Shown: piece by piece, positions 1 through 9,327 of the stretch
Layout: each line of letters opens with the position of its first letter
Position numbering within the stretch: the stretch's first letter is position 1
Origin: Pinguiococcus pyrenoidosus
Lineage: Eukaryota > Sar > Pinguiophyceae > Pinguiochrysidales > Pinguiochrysidaceae
Assembly (NCBI GenBank): GCA_019677205.1
Contig: JAAMXY010001115.1
Location: 4,355 to 35,397 of the forward strand
DNA length: 31,043 nucleotides
Direction: 5' to 3'
Notes under the pieces: generated by a model
Seen by the model: only the letters and a program-made list of their open reading frames with translations
Database searches by the model: none
What the model was told of the DNA's origin: nothing
Position numbers and translations under genes: made by a program

Positions 1-987
1 GGGACTGGCGCGTCGTGGCGCGGTGCAGGCAGTTACGCACCCATGGTCTTCGGAAACCTTCTGCGATTCCTTGTAAGCTCTGGGGCCCGCGCTGCGCGGC
101 AGGAGTCTCCGTGAGCTAGCGCCGGCGCATTCGCGAAGGTACGGACTTCACTTGCGACAGGTGGGCGGAGCGGGCAGAGCGCGCGAGCGGGCAGGCATAA
201 CAGTTCGGGCCCAAGCTGCGCACCACACACACGCAGACGCGAGTTTAAGCCTGAAGTTATTGCTCAAGCTGAAGGGTCGCGGCCGCTTCGCGTACAAAGC
301 GGAAATAAGTCGAAATCCACCCGGGGTTTGGCGCGCAAACTTCCCGCCGAAAAGATAGTTGGATTTCTCGCCATGGCAAAGCCGGATAAAGAGAAACTGC
401 GGGCCATAGGAACCTATGCGTTGTAAAGTACGCCAGCGGTGAAGTCGGTCGCGATTGGCGTGTGGCAATTCCAAGGCAGATGATTGGCATTACGCCTGTC
501 CAGACGTTTCTGTGACCAATCCGGCAAAACCTCCAAAGTTCGATTTGGTTGCTATGGTTGCCCTTCAACGTGCTGATCTCCAGTCCGATTGGTCCGTTTC
601 CGAGCATCCACACCGGTGACGCTACAGCTGCGCATGATGGTCATACTTTCCAAAAATAGAGCTCAGCCAATGAAAATCAAACAAAAGTAGCAAACGGATC
701 TTTCGGCGATTACGTAGCCACACGACGACAACCCGTACAAGCCGAAACGCCGAAAACCGATGAGAACATTACACTTCAACCTCGTTTTAATTATGGATTA
801 CAGTAGGTGTGTAAGTCAGGCAAATATAAATATTTAGAAACTGGGTGGAAATGGAATCAACCAATGAAGCGTTTCCGGGTTTGCAGCTTCCGCTAGTGTC
901 CGCAAACGATAGGCAGATAGGGGCGCAAGTCAACTCCGACGCCACAGATCTCGATCTCGCGAGACTCGCGCTCGCGCGCACCACAAG
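1..987. promoter_or_regulatory. Non-coding region upstream of the rhomboid gene, rich in CCAAT boxes
   Basis: No open frame here looks like a protein. The stretch holds six CCAAT/ATTGG pentamers (454-458, 483-487, 515-519, 588-592, 667-671, 861-865), more than the roughly two expected by chance in 1 kb. An E2F-like TTTCGGCGGGAA lies on the minus strand at 341-352. It probably contains the rhomboid promoter and possibly the 5' side of a divergent gene beyond the left edge. Which bases act is inference. Confidence 0.4.
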
Positions 988-2145
988 ATGATTGGGAGAG
1001 AGCGATCGATCAGCGCACCGCTGTGCACCATCGTGATCGTCTGCCTCTGCACGCTGATCCAGGTACCTCTTCTGCGGCGTCCTTCCCTCGCGGCCGCAAA
1101 GAAAGCCCGCGAAAGCAGATTTGAACTCATCTTGGCGGGCTTTGGCTTCCCTCGGCAGCTGTGGGCGTTCTTCTGGGAGCCCGACCTGGACCACTACGCG
1201 CTGAGCGCGCAGAGGATCTATTATGACTGGCAGTTCCACCGGCTCTTCAGCGCAGGTGAGCGTGCTCTGGCGCTTGGACGAGCGCCAACTGAAGATTCCG
1301 CTTTCTATCTTCCGCTGTTGCCGGTATCTTCTGCGCGTCATTTGGAATTCACTCATCCGCCCCTACGCACAGCTTTCTTCCACGTTGGATGGGTGCATCT
1401 GATACTGAACATGATGAGCACTCTGGCGATCCAAAGCTGGCTGGAGAAGGCGCTGGGCTCCGTGCTCACCATGTGCCTGGTCCTGTGGAGCGTTGTGCTG
1501 TCCGGACTACTGTCCGTGTCGATGCTCTTCGTCGTTGCGTAAGTCCGGAAACAGAAGAAAAACAACCTCTGAGCAACAGAGCATCGCAGGCCAACCTGAC
1601 CGCTCACGACAAACTTGGCTTCCTTCGCCCGCGCGCAGCGGCCTCACTGGAAAACATCACTACCGATACGACCAGTCGCTGGGCTACAGTGCCGTCCTGT
1701 TCTCCATGGCAGTCGTCGAGTCGCACCTGAGCGACCTGACGACGCGATCCGTGTTCGGCTTCTTCTCGGTCCCGAGCAAAGCGTACCCCTGGATCCTGCT
1801 CATCATCATTCAGGTGCCGTAAAAGAACCGAGCCTAGACTCGCTCTGGACGGCGACGTGGCTGAGCTTCGGTACTGACGAGTAATGCATGCAGCTCTGCT
1901 TTCCGCACGTGTCCTTCACCGGACACTTGGGTGGAGCGCTCTCGGGCCTGCTGCTAAGCCTGGGCGGGGCCAAGTGGATCATGCCGGGATCGCGCTTCGT
2001 CCAAGACTACGTCGATCCACGGCTAAGCCATATCTCGACCTTCGTGGCATGCCCAAACGACCCGTGGCCAGGTACCGCATCCTCCGACTTTTTCTCCTTT
2101 GCTGCCGACCTTTCTCCAGAGGCGGGCAACAAAAAGAGAGCATAG
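988..2145 (+). CDS. Rhomboid-family intramembrane serine protease, RHBDD1-like
   Basis: Rhomboids cut membrane proteins inside the bilayer with a Ser-His dyad. Exons read as 988-1255, 1373-1538, 1639-1813 and 1894 onward; introns are 117, 100 and 80 bp. The joined protein shows FFHVGWVHLILNM (the conserved His/Asn loop region), GYSAVLFSM with the likely nucleophile Ser162, and FTGHLGG with the likely catalytic His214, each within hydrophobic segments. The serine motif is GYSA rather than the usual GxSG. The order of motifs resembles RHBDD1-type ER rhomboids. The 3' end is uncertain: exon 4 runs to a stop at 2143-2145 (286 aa), or a 48-bp in-frame intron may be removed (2072-2119), or splicing to acceptors near 2182 or 2270 with a 52-bp intron near 2322-2373 would add a Pro/Arg-rich tail ending at 2489. 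Start is the ATG at 988. Confidence 0.8.
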
Positions 2146-2590
2146 CTGCGCGCATGGTCACAAGGCTTCATCCAACCCTGCAGATGAAAGGGCGAGCTGC
2201 GTAGACATGACGCGCGAGGTGGCCGGAGGCATCTCCACGGCCGCTGTGGGCGTCTATCACATTTTGACAGACTGCTTTGGATGCAACAGACCCGGTCCTG
2301 ACGGCCAGTACCCCGACGGGTAATTCAGTGGACGCCGTCTGGGAAGCACGAACTGCCCGAGCATCTGACAGCCTTGGCCCCGACGCCGCTCGGCCTTCTC
2401 CTCCACCTTCGCCTAGGGACGAGAGACAGACGCTCATCATCCGCGACGGCCGGCTCACGCGCACCAACAACGGTAGTTCCGAAGTGTGACGCTTCGGAAG
2501 ACGGATGGTGCCAGCTGATCGGCAAATCAATTGGAGCGGATGGGCAGATCGACGGTTTGGGATGGAGGCCTTCCTTTCTCTAAGCTCTCA

Positions 2591-2657
2591 CAAGTGAGGC
2601 GCTCTCTCAAGTGAGGCGCTCTCTCAAGTGAGACGCTCTCTCAGGTGAGGCGCATAC
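2591..2657. repeat. 17-bp tandem repeat, about four copies
   Basis: The unit CAAGTGAGGCGCTCTCT begins at 2591, 2608, 2625 and 2642, with one substitution in the third copy and decay in the fourth. It covers the predicted stop codon and last codons of the minus-strand TTL-like gene, so copy-number change would move or lengthen its C-terminus. It contains Dam-unrelated simple sequence only; no mobile-element feature is visible. Confidence 0.85.
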
Positions 2658-4620
2658 TAACTTCACGGCCAGCGCGTGAGTTCTGCATGCTGAGGACGCG
2701 GGTGAAGGGTTTCGCAGCGAGCGCTTCCAGCGATTCTGTACGTAGGAACGAAGTTGAGGACAAGGACAAGCTGGGGAAAGCACAAAACGGGCTGCAAGAC
2801 TTTGCAGTGCGTCATGTGGGGACGTACCGGTTGACAGGTCTGACACTCCACTCATGTTCCCGGAGTTCTCGGCGGCCACGTCGACGACGTTCGCAAAGAG
2901 CTCATCAATCACCTCGGAAAGGAGTGCCCCAGTCGCACGAAAGTCGGGTCCCGGGTTTGCCTTTGACCAATAGATGTGCAATTAGATCAGATCAATGCGT
3001 GCCTTTGCTGCGCTGTTCTCCTTCACGCTGCGCCCCCACCTCCAGCGGGATTGCCTCAAAGCTTTCGGTGACGAGGAAGTCCAGTCCGTACAGCTCAAAG
3101 CAGTGGGGAAGCGGGTTGAAGACGCTGACTTCACCATTCACCGCACTGAATATCTTAAGAGGGGAAACGGCAAGAGGGGCCGAGCAGCCGTCAATTTCCG
3201 AGTATGGTCGCAAGAGATGTGGGAGGAAAACAACGCTGGTGCTACCTCTGCCGTGAGCTGGTACAGCTCGCCCCTGAGCTTCGTCAGCCCTTGATCAACT
3301 TCCTCCACCGCCCTGCCTCTGGAGAGCAGGTCGTCGCGGATGTGCTCCAGCAAGAAGACGCATTTTCGCTCATCGAAGTTCGTTTCCTCTTCCTGCAAGG
3401 CTGTGTTCGTGATGTGCGCGAAGTCGTCCTTGTACTGCTCCACGTCATAGTCCACGGCCGCCGCCAGGAGCAGCACTCTGTTGAAGAAGAACACCTCCAA
3501 GGATCCTGCGCGGAAAGAGACTTAGGGCTGCCTTCATTTCCCCTCACGGAGCTCAGCAGGAGCGCTTGGCCGGCACCTTTCGCAAGCACGTAGGCACGAA
3601 GGTGAAACTTGCGCCCCTGAAACAGCAGAGGGTCCTTGATGTATCTATTGCGCCCGTTTCAGAGTTTGGTTTCAGCATTAGCGTGCTGCACTTAGCGGAG
3701 CGCTTTTCGAAAGAGGCATCCACCTTTGCAGCACCCATTCCCGCTGGTCTTGCCATTCATGGACGTGCTCGAAGAGCTCTTCGTAGGTCTTGAAGATCAG
3801 GATCTCCGCTCCCTTGTTCGTGACCGATGGCTTCACGATCCAGAGCGCATCTCCCTGCTTCTCCTTGATTCACGGTGGAAGAAGCAGGAGAAGCTTGAGA
3901 GCTGGCCTTCTCGCCACGGGCGCAAAGCCAGGCGACGGTACCTCGGCCTCCACGATCGCTTCCCGTGCCTCTGAAAGGGCAAAATCCAGCCTCTGCTTCA
4001 GCGGCAGTCGCACCTGCAAGATTCAGCGATTGCGCCAAAGATGGAAGAGACAACGGATACGGTAAGGCAGCAATTCGCAATTGCAAGCACATCAATGCGG
4101 GGGATCCGCACACGATACCGAGAACGCTTGTCCCATGAGGTGGAAATCCCCTTCAAAGGCCTCCCAGAGGTCCAAGATGATCGTTTGCGGGAGCCTGCTG
4201 TTCAGCAACGCAGTTGGACGCTTTGCGCCAAACTTTCTGGCGTGCAAGTAGAACTGCGCCTTGCGAGACAGGCCCTTGCGCACGCAAAAGGCGGATCCAC
4301 GCAGCTCTCCACGGAGGATTCTCGGCCATTCCAGCAGTTCATAGTCCGCCCAGTGCAACGCGTCGTTGGGAATAGGTCCTGACAACAGGATCGTCCAGCT
4401 TGGGCGCTTTGAAAAGGCCTTTAACAGCTTCTTCCTGCTGTATTCGCACTGAATCTCGACACACACTGTGTCTGCCGCAGCGTAAAAGCCGTCAGACACC
4501 ACCAAGACTCTATGATCAAGGTCTTCAAAGCATCCGGATACCTGTCGCTACGCTATTTTGACGCTTTGCCAGCACCGAGAAGCGGCGCGTGGCGCGGATC
4601 TGAAGGCGCGCGTCCAACAT
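2607..4620 (-). CDS. Tubulin-tyrosine-ligase-like (TTL domain) protein
   Basis: TTL-family enzymes are ATP-grasp ligases that add an amino acid to a protein, classically tyrosine or glutamate on tubulin. Nine exons (genomic): 4542-4620, 4119-4471, 3942-4013, 3724-3854, 3577-3644, 3246-3505, 3040-3153, 2961-side exon 2607-2960 with a probable 57-bp intron inside it. All phases agree and give about 457 aa. Visible TTL landmarks: LWIVKPSVTNKGAEI (about 172-186, nucleotide-binding lysines), FQGRKFHLRAYVL (conserved Arg), HITNT at 265-269, CFELYGLDFLV, and LEANPGPDF at 358-366, the metal-binding ExN motif usually written EVNAxPDF. It most resembles the TTL half of yeast Pby1-type proteins, without a SurE domain. 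Substrate is unknown. The start (ATG at 4620) and the last 40 residues, partly written by a tandem repeat, are the weak points. Confidence 0.8.
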
Positions 4621-4953
4621 CGTGCGATTCAAACGCAAAGTGGCGGGATCGGCGGAGCGCGACACCAACCGGCGAAGATGGACGCGACACCATATCTTGT
4701 CACTATCGATAATGCTTTCCTCCAAAGCATAGCCGCAAAACACCTGTGTATCAAACAGTACCATAACTGTAGCGTCCCAATCGTACTGTACATCCGTTCC
4801 GTTCCGAATGGCTGATCTCTTTCCATATGGTTCTATAGGCGTCTGAGACCGTTCCGAACGGTCCGCAGGGGCCTTCTTGTTATCACCATTCACCACGTCG
4901 ACGGCGTCCAAAGGGCCACAGAGCGCCACTGCGCCGCCTGGCGTTGGCAGACC
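4621..4953. promoter_or_regulatory. Divergent promoter region between TTL-like and MFS genes, with a 17-bp palindrome
   Basis: The 333 bp between the two predicted starts hold a CCAAT box at 4777-4781, the decamer CCGTTCCGAA at 4799-4808 and again at 4849-4858, and a perfect palindrome at 4847-4863 (arms GACCGTTC and GAACGGTC around one central C). Repeat plus dyad symmetry is typical of a dimeric transcription-factor site. The factor is not known. Confidence 0.45.
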
Positions 4954-6978
4954 ATGTTCAAGAGCTGCCAGTCCCATGAGGGCTACCCCTTACGTCAGTT
5001 GCTGGTGGCGGCCGTGGCCATGTTCGCCCATGCCTTCAGCCTGACGAGCCTGTTCCCCTATGTGGGCTATATGGTAGCCTCGTTTGCAGAGTCTCTCGCC
5101 GGTTTTCGCCATTTTTTTCAGCGAAGCTGACGCCGATTGGGCCCCTAGGTGGTGGACATTGGCGCCACGGATGATGTGGACAAGGCGGGCTACTACGCGG
5201 GCTTCGTGGGGGCTGCCTTCATGGCCGGCAGGACCGTCAGCAGCTTCTTCTGGGGGATTTACGCCGATCGCTACGGCCGGAAACCCGTGATTCTCATCGG
5301 ATGTGCCAGCATTGCAGTGCTGTCCGTGCTCTTCGGCGTCAGCACCACGTTCTCCATGGCGCTGGTCACCCGCTTCCTCATCGGGCTGGGCAACGGCATC
5401 GCTGGCACGTCCAAGACCATCGTTGCGGAGCTCTGCAGCGAGGATTTCCAGCCCAGGGCCATGGGTTTCGTCACGGGCACGTGGTCTCTCGGTCTGATCT
5501 TGGGCCCGGCGCTGGGGGGCGTGACGGCGCGGCAGACGCTCGGATTGCCGGGCATTTTTGGCCGCTTCCCGTACCTGCTGCCAAACCTGATTACGGCGGC
5601 GATCGCCTGTTATGCGTTCTATCAGACGTGGTTCTACCTGCCAGAGACGGCGGCTCATCTCCTGAAGGACCAGAGGGGGGTGAAAGGGAAGGGGGCGAAA
5701 GGGAAGGCGGCGAGAATGGAAGCGGGGGATGAAGAGCTGGGCATGCTCGGCCATCGGCAGAGCGGACGGGGCCGAAAGCTCGCACCCATGGGCGTGGTGA
5801 GCTCGGATGACACGGATTCCGCAGCGCACAGGCCATCTGGGATAATCGGTACATTCCTCGGGATGGGCAAATCCGGCTACCAAGCGCTGGATACCGAAGA
5901 GACTACGGACGACGAGGATCAGCGTCAACCCTGTGACGGCGCGGGCAGCACGGACGCCTCAACTAGAAATGGCGCGGAAGAGGGCGGCGCCGACAGTTTG
6001 TTGGCAACAGTAAACGACGAAGGAAAAGATGAAGGAGAAGAAGAAGAGCAAGAAGGAGGAGGAGGAGGAGGAGGAGGAGAGCAGCAACTGAACGCAAAAC
6101 ACAACTCCGAGGAAGGTGCCCCAATAGGACCCGCCGACGTGGCCTCACCGTCAAAGGCGCCGGGGGAGGCATCGGGGGCAGCGGAGATAGCACAGCAACC
6201 AGAGGCAGCAGAAGGGGACAAAGCGCAGCAGCTGACGATGAAGGAGATTCTGTACCGACCGATGGCGATCGCTTCCTTGATCCTGTATTGTACTTTTTGT
6301 CTGGTGATTCACGCTTCGGATGAGATTTTGCCCTTGTGGGCCATAGCGTCGCAGGAGAAGGGCGGCTTTGGTGGGACACCCACCTTCATTGGCATAGTCT
6401 TGAGCATCACTGGCGGACTGATGGGCGTCTTTCAGCTGATCATATACCCGTTGATGACCCCGTACGTCGGCCCGCGGGACATGCTCATCTTCTCGAACTT
6501 GATTTCGATACCGTTCTACCTTCTCGTTCCGTTCACGGCGAGGATGCAGCGGGGTCTTGGAGACACCGTGCTCGTCTTGTCGGTAAGGATGCGCTGCCAC
6601 AGCGGCTGCCCGGCTCGGTTGCGCCCATGGATGATTTGTACGACACGAGGATGCTAAGGCGTTTCCCGCCCAATCGCCGATTTTTTCTAGGTTTTGGTCA
6701 CAAGAGTTGTCGCGACGGTGTCCTTCAGCAGTCTCTTTCTTGTGACCAACGCAGCGGTCGAAGCGGCGGGTCGTGGGCGCCTGAACGGAATGAGCATGAC
6801 CATTGGGTCGATTGGTAAGGCCCTCGGTCCGCTGTGGGGCTCATGGTTCTTCGCGTGGTCGATCAACACGCGCAATCCCATCGGCGCCCCGCTTGTCTTC
6901 ATCCTGCTCGGCGTGGGATCCTTCGCCACTGCCGCTTTGAGTCTTCTCTTCCTTCCGAAAGTCATGCGGAGCAAGTAG
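4954..6978 (+). CDS. Major facilitator superfamily transporter with a long acidic central loop
   Basis: A secondary carrier of the MFS, resembling the ZIFL/drug:H+ antiporter-like group of plants and protists; substrate cannot be read from sequence. Exons 4954-5073, 5149-6582 and 6691-6978 (introns 75 and 108 bp, both phase 0) give about 613 aa. Exon 1 supplies TM1 ending FPYVGYM; exon 2 continues with DKAGYYAGF and the MFS motif A GIYADRYGRKP (about residues 76-86) between TM2 and TM3, then RFLIGLGNG. After six helices a hydrophilic loop of nearly 200 residues (about 210-405) carries a Glu/Gly-only tract at about 333-353, encoded by GAAGAGGAG-type simple sequence at 6030-6084. The last helices follow (SSLFLVTNAAV, PLVFILLGVGS). 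The third exon is essential for the final two helices; the unspliced frame stops early at 6657. The start could lie further upstream. Confidence 0.88.
6030..6084 (+). repeat. Purine-rich GAA/GGA simple repeat inside the MFS coding region
   Basis: An imperfect GAA/GAG run followed by GGA units encodes Glu-rich and then Gly-only residues of the cytoplasmic loop. It is in frame, so length change alters loop length without breaking the protein. Confidence 0.8.
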
Positions 6979-7179
6979 TACGGTGCGTGCTCTGCTGCAG
7001 CCAAGCGTGAAGCCGCCGCACGGCTGAGAGGCAGGCAGGCAAGGCAGGCAGGCCCGCGGAGCAAGGGCATGGCAACGATGTAGTGAATATGGCATAGCAA
7101 AGACAGAGACTGCAAGGCAAAGTCGGCCAAAATCGAGAAAATCGAGAATGAGTTGAATCATGCTTTGTACACCGATCGG

Positions 7180-8856
7180 CTAGGCTGTCCAAACGCGGAG
7201 GACGTAGTCGCACTGCGTCTCCTTCTGCTCCTTCACGTCCTTGGGAGGCGATTCCGCCTTTCTCTCAGATGCTTCAATGCATTTACATTCCCGCCCAATA
7301 GCAACACTTTGCAGGCGGCCTCGGCTCCCGAGCGCATAGGACAGGTGCATCGTCCATCCGCGCTGGGACGCTTCATGCTGGTCGTAGGAGACATCACGTA
7401 GGTCAAGGTAGCTTGTCGTTTCTCTCGCTGTCTCTTCGCCGCCGGACACGATGTAGCCCAGGTCGGACGCCGCGGCAATCGTCCGGATGCCGCAGGTGGA
7501 CGTGTTCAGGTTGGCAATCACGCCGCCTGTTCGCCAATCCCAGATGCGGATGGTGAAGTCCCAGCTGCTGGAGATGCAGACGCCCTGCACCTTCTTCAGC
7601 ACCGTGAGGCTCGTGATGTCGTCGGTGTGCCCATGCAGCTCTCGGACGAAATTGCCGGTGGCGAAGTCGTGGACGAAGATGACGCCGTCGCTGCCGCCCG
7701 TCACGACGTGCGCGCAGTCGTGGGTGACCTCCAGCGAGCGGATGCTGCCCACGTGCTTCTTGCCCAGGAAGCGCAGGCGCTTGCCCGACGGCAGCGCGAA
7801 GACCACCGCGTGGCCCTCCTGGATCAAGTCCGTCGGCTGCACGGCGAGCGGCAGCTCGTCCCCGCCGCCCACGTCCCGCGGCTTGGGCACGGCGATGCCC
7901 TCTCTGGACACCAGGCGGCTCGCACACTTGCCGTCTCCACCGGCCACGAAGTGCCGGCCCCGCGGGTGGATGCTCACGCTCAGGGCGCCCTGGCGCCCCA
8001 CAAACACGCCCTCCGAGCGCGTGCAGCAGCGCCCGGTGCGGATGTCCCACACCACCACCGCGCCGTCCTGGCCGGCCGAGGCCACGACTTCCAGCTGCTC
8101 CTCGTCCGCCTCCTGGTACACGCGATCGGAGAGCAGCTCCCTGGTCAAGGCGGCGCCCGCCAGGTCGCTATGCGGCGCCGCCGGCGCTCTCGGCGGCGTG
8201 TTCCCCGGCGGTGGCACCATCATGGGGCCAATGCTGAGGCTCCACAGAGCGCCGACGTGCGCCGGAACCTCCCACAGCGCCTCCAACTGCAAGTCGCCGG
8301 CCAGCTGCGGCTGCTTGGTCTCCCAGTCCAGGCTGGCCGGGCGCAGGCGCATCGCGCGCAGCGCTCCCGTGGCGAAGCCCGCGAGCAGCAGCTGTCCGGC
8401 GGGGTTCCACGCCAGCACGGTGACGGCTCCGAAGTGCTTCCGACTGCCTCCCGCGAACAGCACACTGGCCAGCACGAGGCGCGGCTCCTCGGCGTCGCGC
8501 AGCACGCGCCACACGCACAAGTCTCCGGCGCGACAGCCGGACGCCAACACGTCCAAAGCGTCGTTCACCGCCACCGCCGTGACGGACGCGTGGTGGGCGG
8601 CCACGGACCAGCGATGGCGCACGCGCCGCAGCTTGGCGGTGGCGTTGAGCAGCTGCGGCTCGGGGGACGACTGGCGCCACGGAGAGCCTCTCGGGGGCGT
8701 TTGTGGCGCAGAAGACGCCAGCGGAGGATCGCTGTGCGCCTCTGTCATAGCGCCATAGGCGCTCTTGTCGCGCGGAGAGCCCACCAGCGGCCGCCGCTCC
8801 TCGGAGCGCTGGGACACCCAGACACAGCGCGCCAGCGCCGCGCAGCAGCTCTTCAT
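7180..8856 (-). CDS. WD40-repeat protein, single exon
   Basis: A beta-propeller scaffold of unknown partner. One uninterrupted frame of 558 aa from the ATG at 8856. The first 80 residues are low-complexity (Ser/Pro-rich) after a Cys-containing start MKSCCAALARC that might be lipidated. WD-type blades follow, recognisable by endings such as LCVWRV, AVVVWDIRTG, GVIFVHDFATG and TIRIWDWRTG, with GH-type starts (HFGAVTVLAWNP, HVGSIRSLEV, HTDDITSLTV). The last 90 residues look like a degenerate final blade ending YVLRVWTA. The frame stays open upstream to 9156, but that extension lies in the divergent promoter region and lacks protein-like composition, so I place the start at 8856. It ends 201 bp from the convergent MFS gene. 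I do not recognise an orthologue. Confidence 0.85.
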   Translation of the reverse strand: MKSCCAALARCVWVSQRSEERRPLVGSPRDKSAYGAMTEAHSDPPLASSAPQTPPRGSPWRQSSPEPQLLNATAKLRRVRHRWSVAAHHASVTAVAVNDALDVLASGCRAGDLCVWRVLRDAEEPRLVLASVLFAGGSRKHFGAVTVLAWNPAGQLLLAGFATGALRAMRLRPASLDWETKQPQLAGDLQLEALWEVPAHVGALWSLSIGPMMVPPPGNTPPRAPAAPHSDLAGAALTRELLSDRVYQEADEEQLEVVASAGQDGAVVVWDIRTGRCCTRSEGVFVGRQGALSVSIHPRGRHFVAGGDGKCASRLVSREGIAVPKPRDVGGGDELPLAVQPTDLIQEGHAVVFALPSGKRLRFLGKKHVGSIRSLEVTHDCAHVVTGGSDGVIFVHDFATGNFVRELHGHTDDITSLTVLKKVQGVCISSSWDFTIRIWDWRTGGVIANLNTSTCGIRTIAAASDLGYIVSGGEETARETTSYLDLRDVSYDQHEASQRGWTMHLSYALGSRGRLQSVAIGRECKCIEASERKAESPPKDVKEQKETQCDYVLRVWTA

Positions 8857-9327
8857 GGCGCTTGTGGCGTCCTGGCGCCGCAGAGCTACGGGCGCCAACC
8901 TGCGGCCGAGACGGGCTATTCGGCCGAGCAACAGCGGGATAAGCTCGGAATTGAGGTCTGCATTGAAGATTGGTGCGTTCTGCTCGCAGTTGCGCTGCGT
9001 TGCCAATCGGGGGCCGAGATTGCCGGCTTCCGCGTTGACGCTCCCCAAGACAGCGGATGGAGGGCCTGCGAGCAAGGGACTTGATTGGGTTCGAGGACAG
9101 CGGCAATGACCGAAGAGGCAACCTGGCGCGTATATGCTTTGGATAGCATGACGCACCTCTCAACGCTATCTCCTGATTGGTGCTTTTGCCGCCGTGCGGC
9201 TGTGCGGCAACAGCGGTTGGGTTCTTCTTATCATTCTTCCCACGCCCCTTTCTTCGTCTCTGTCGACACCCCCAACCTTCTCCGTCCGCCGCTCGTCGAC
9301 GGCCCTCTCAACGCCACAGCTTCCCTC
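8857..9327. promoter_or_regulatory. Divergent promoter region between WD40 and aspartic protease genes
   Basis: The 471 bp hold three CCAAT/ATTGG pentamers (9003-9007, 9084-9088, 9176-9180) and a pyrimidine-rich stretch just before the protease start (about 9225-9325). Both flanking frames happen to stay open into this region, which I read as chance in GC-rich DNA. Confidence 0.35.

Noticed and set aside
2663-3256. Plus-strand frame of 203 codons at the TTL 3' half
   Set aside because: It crosses TTL exons and introns and has no protein-like features; the minus strand shows TTL motifs with consistent splice phases.
7487-9084. Long plus-strand frames (423 and 485 codons) opposite the WD40 gene
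   Set aside because: They mirror the GC-rich codon pattern of the WD40 gene, have Arg/Ala/Gln-rich composition and no domain; the minus-strand protein has clear WD blades.
8857-9156. Upstream start of the WD40 protein at 9156
   Set aside because: This would place about 100 non-conserved residues across the divergent promoter; MKSCC at 8856 is a more natural start.
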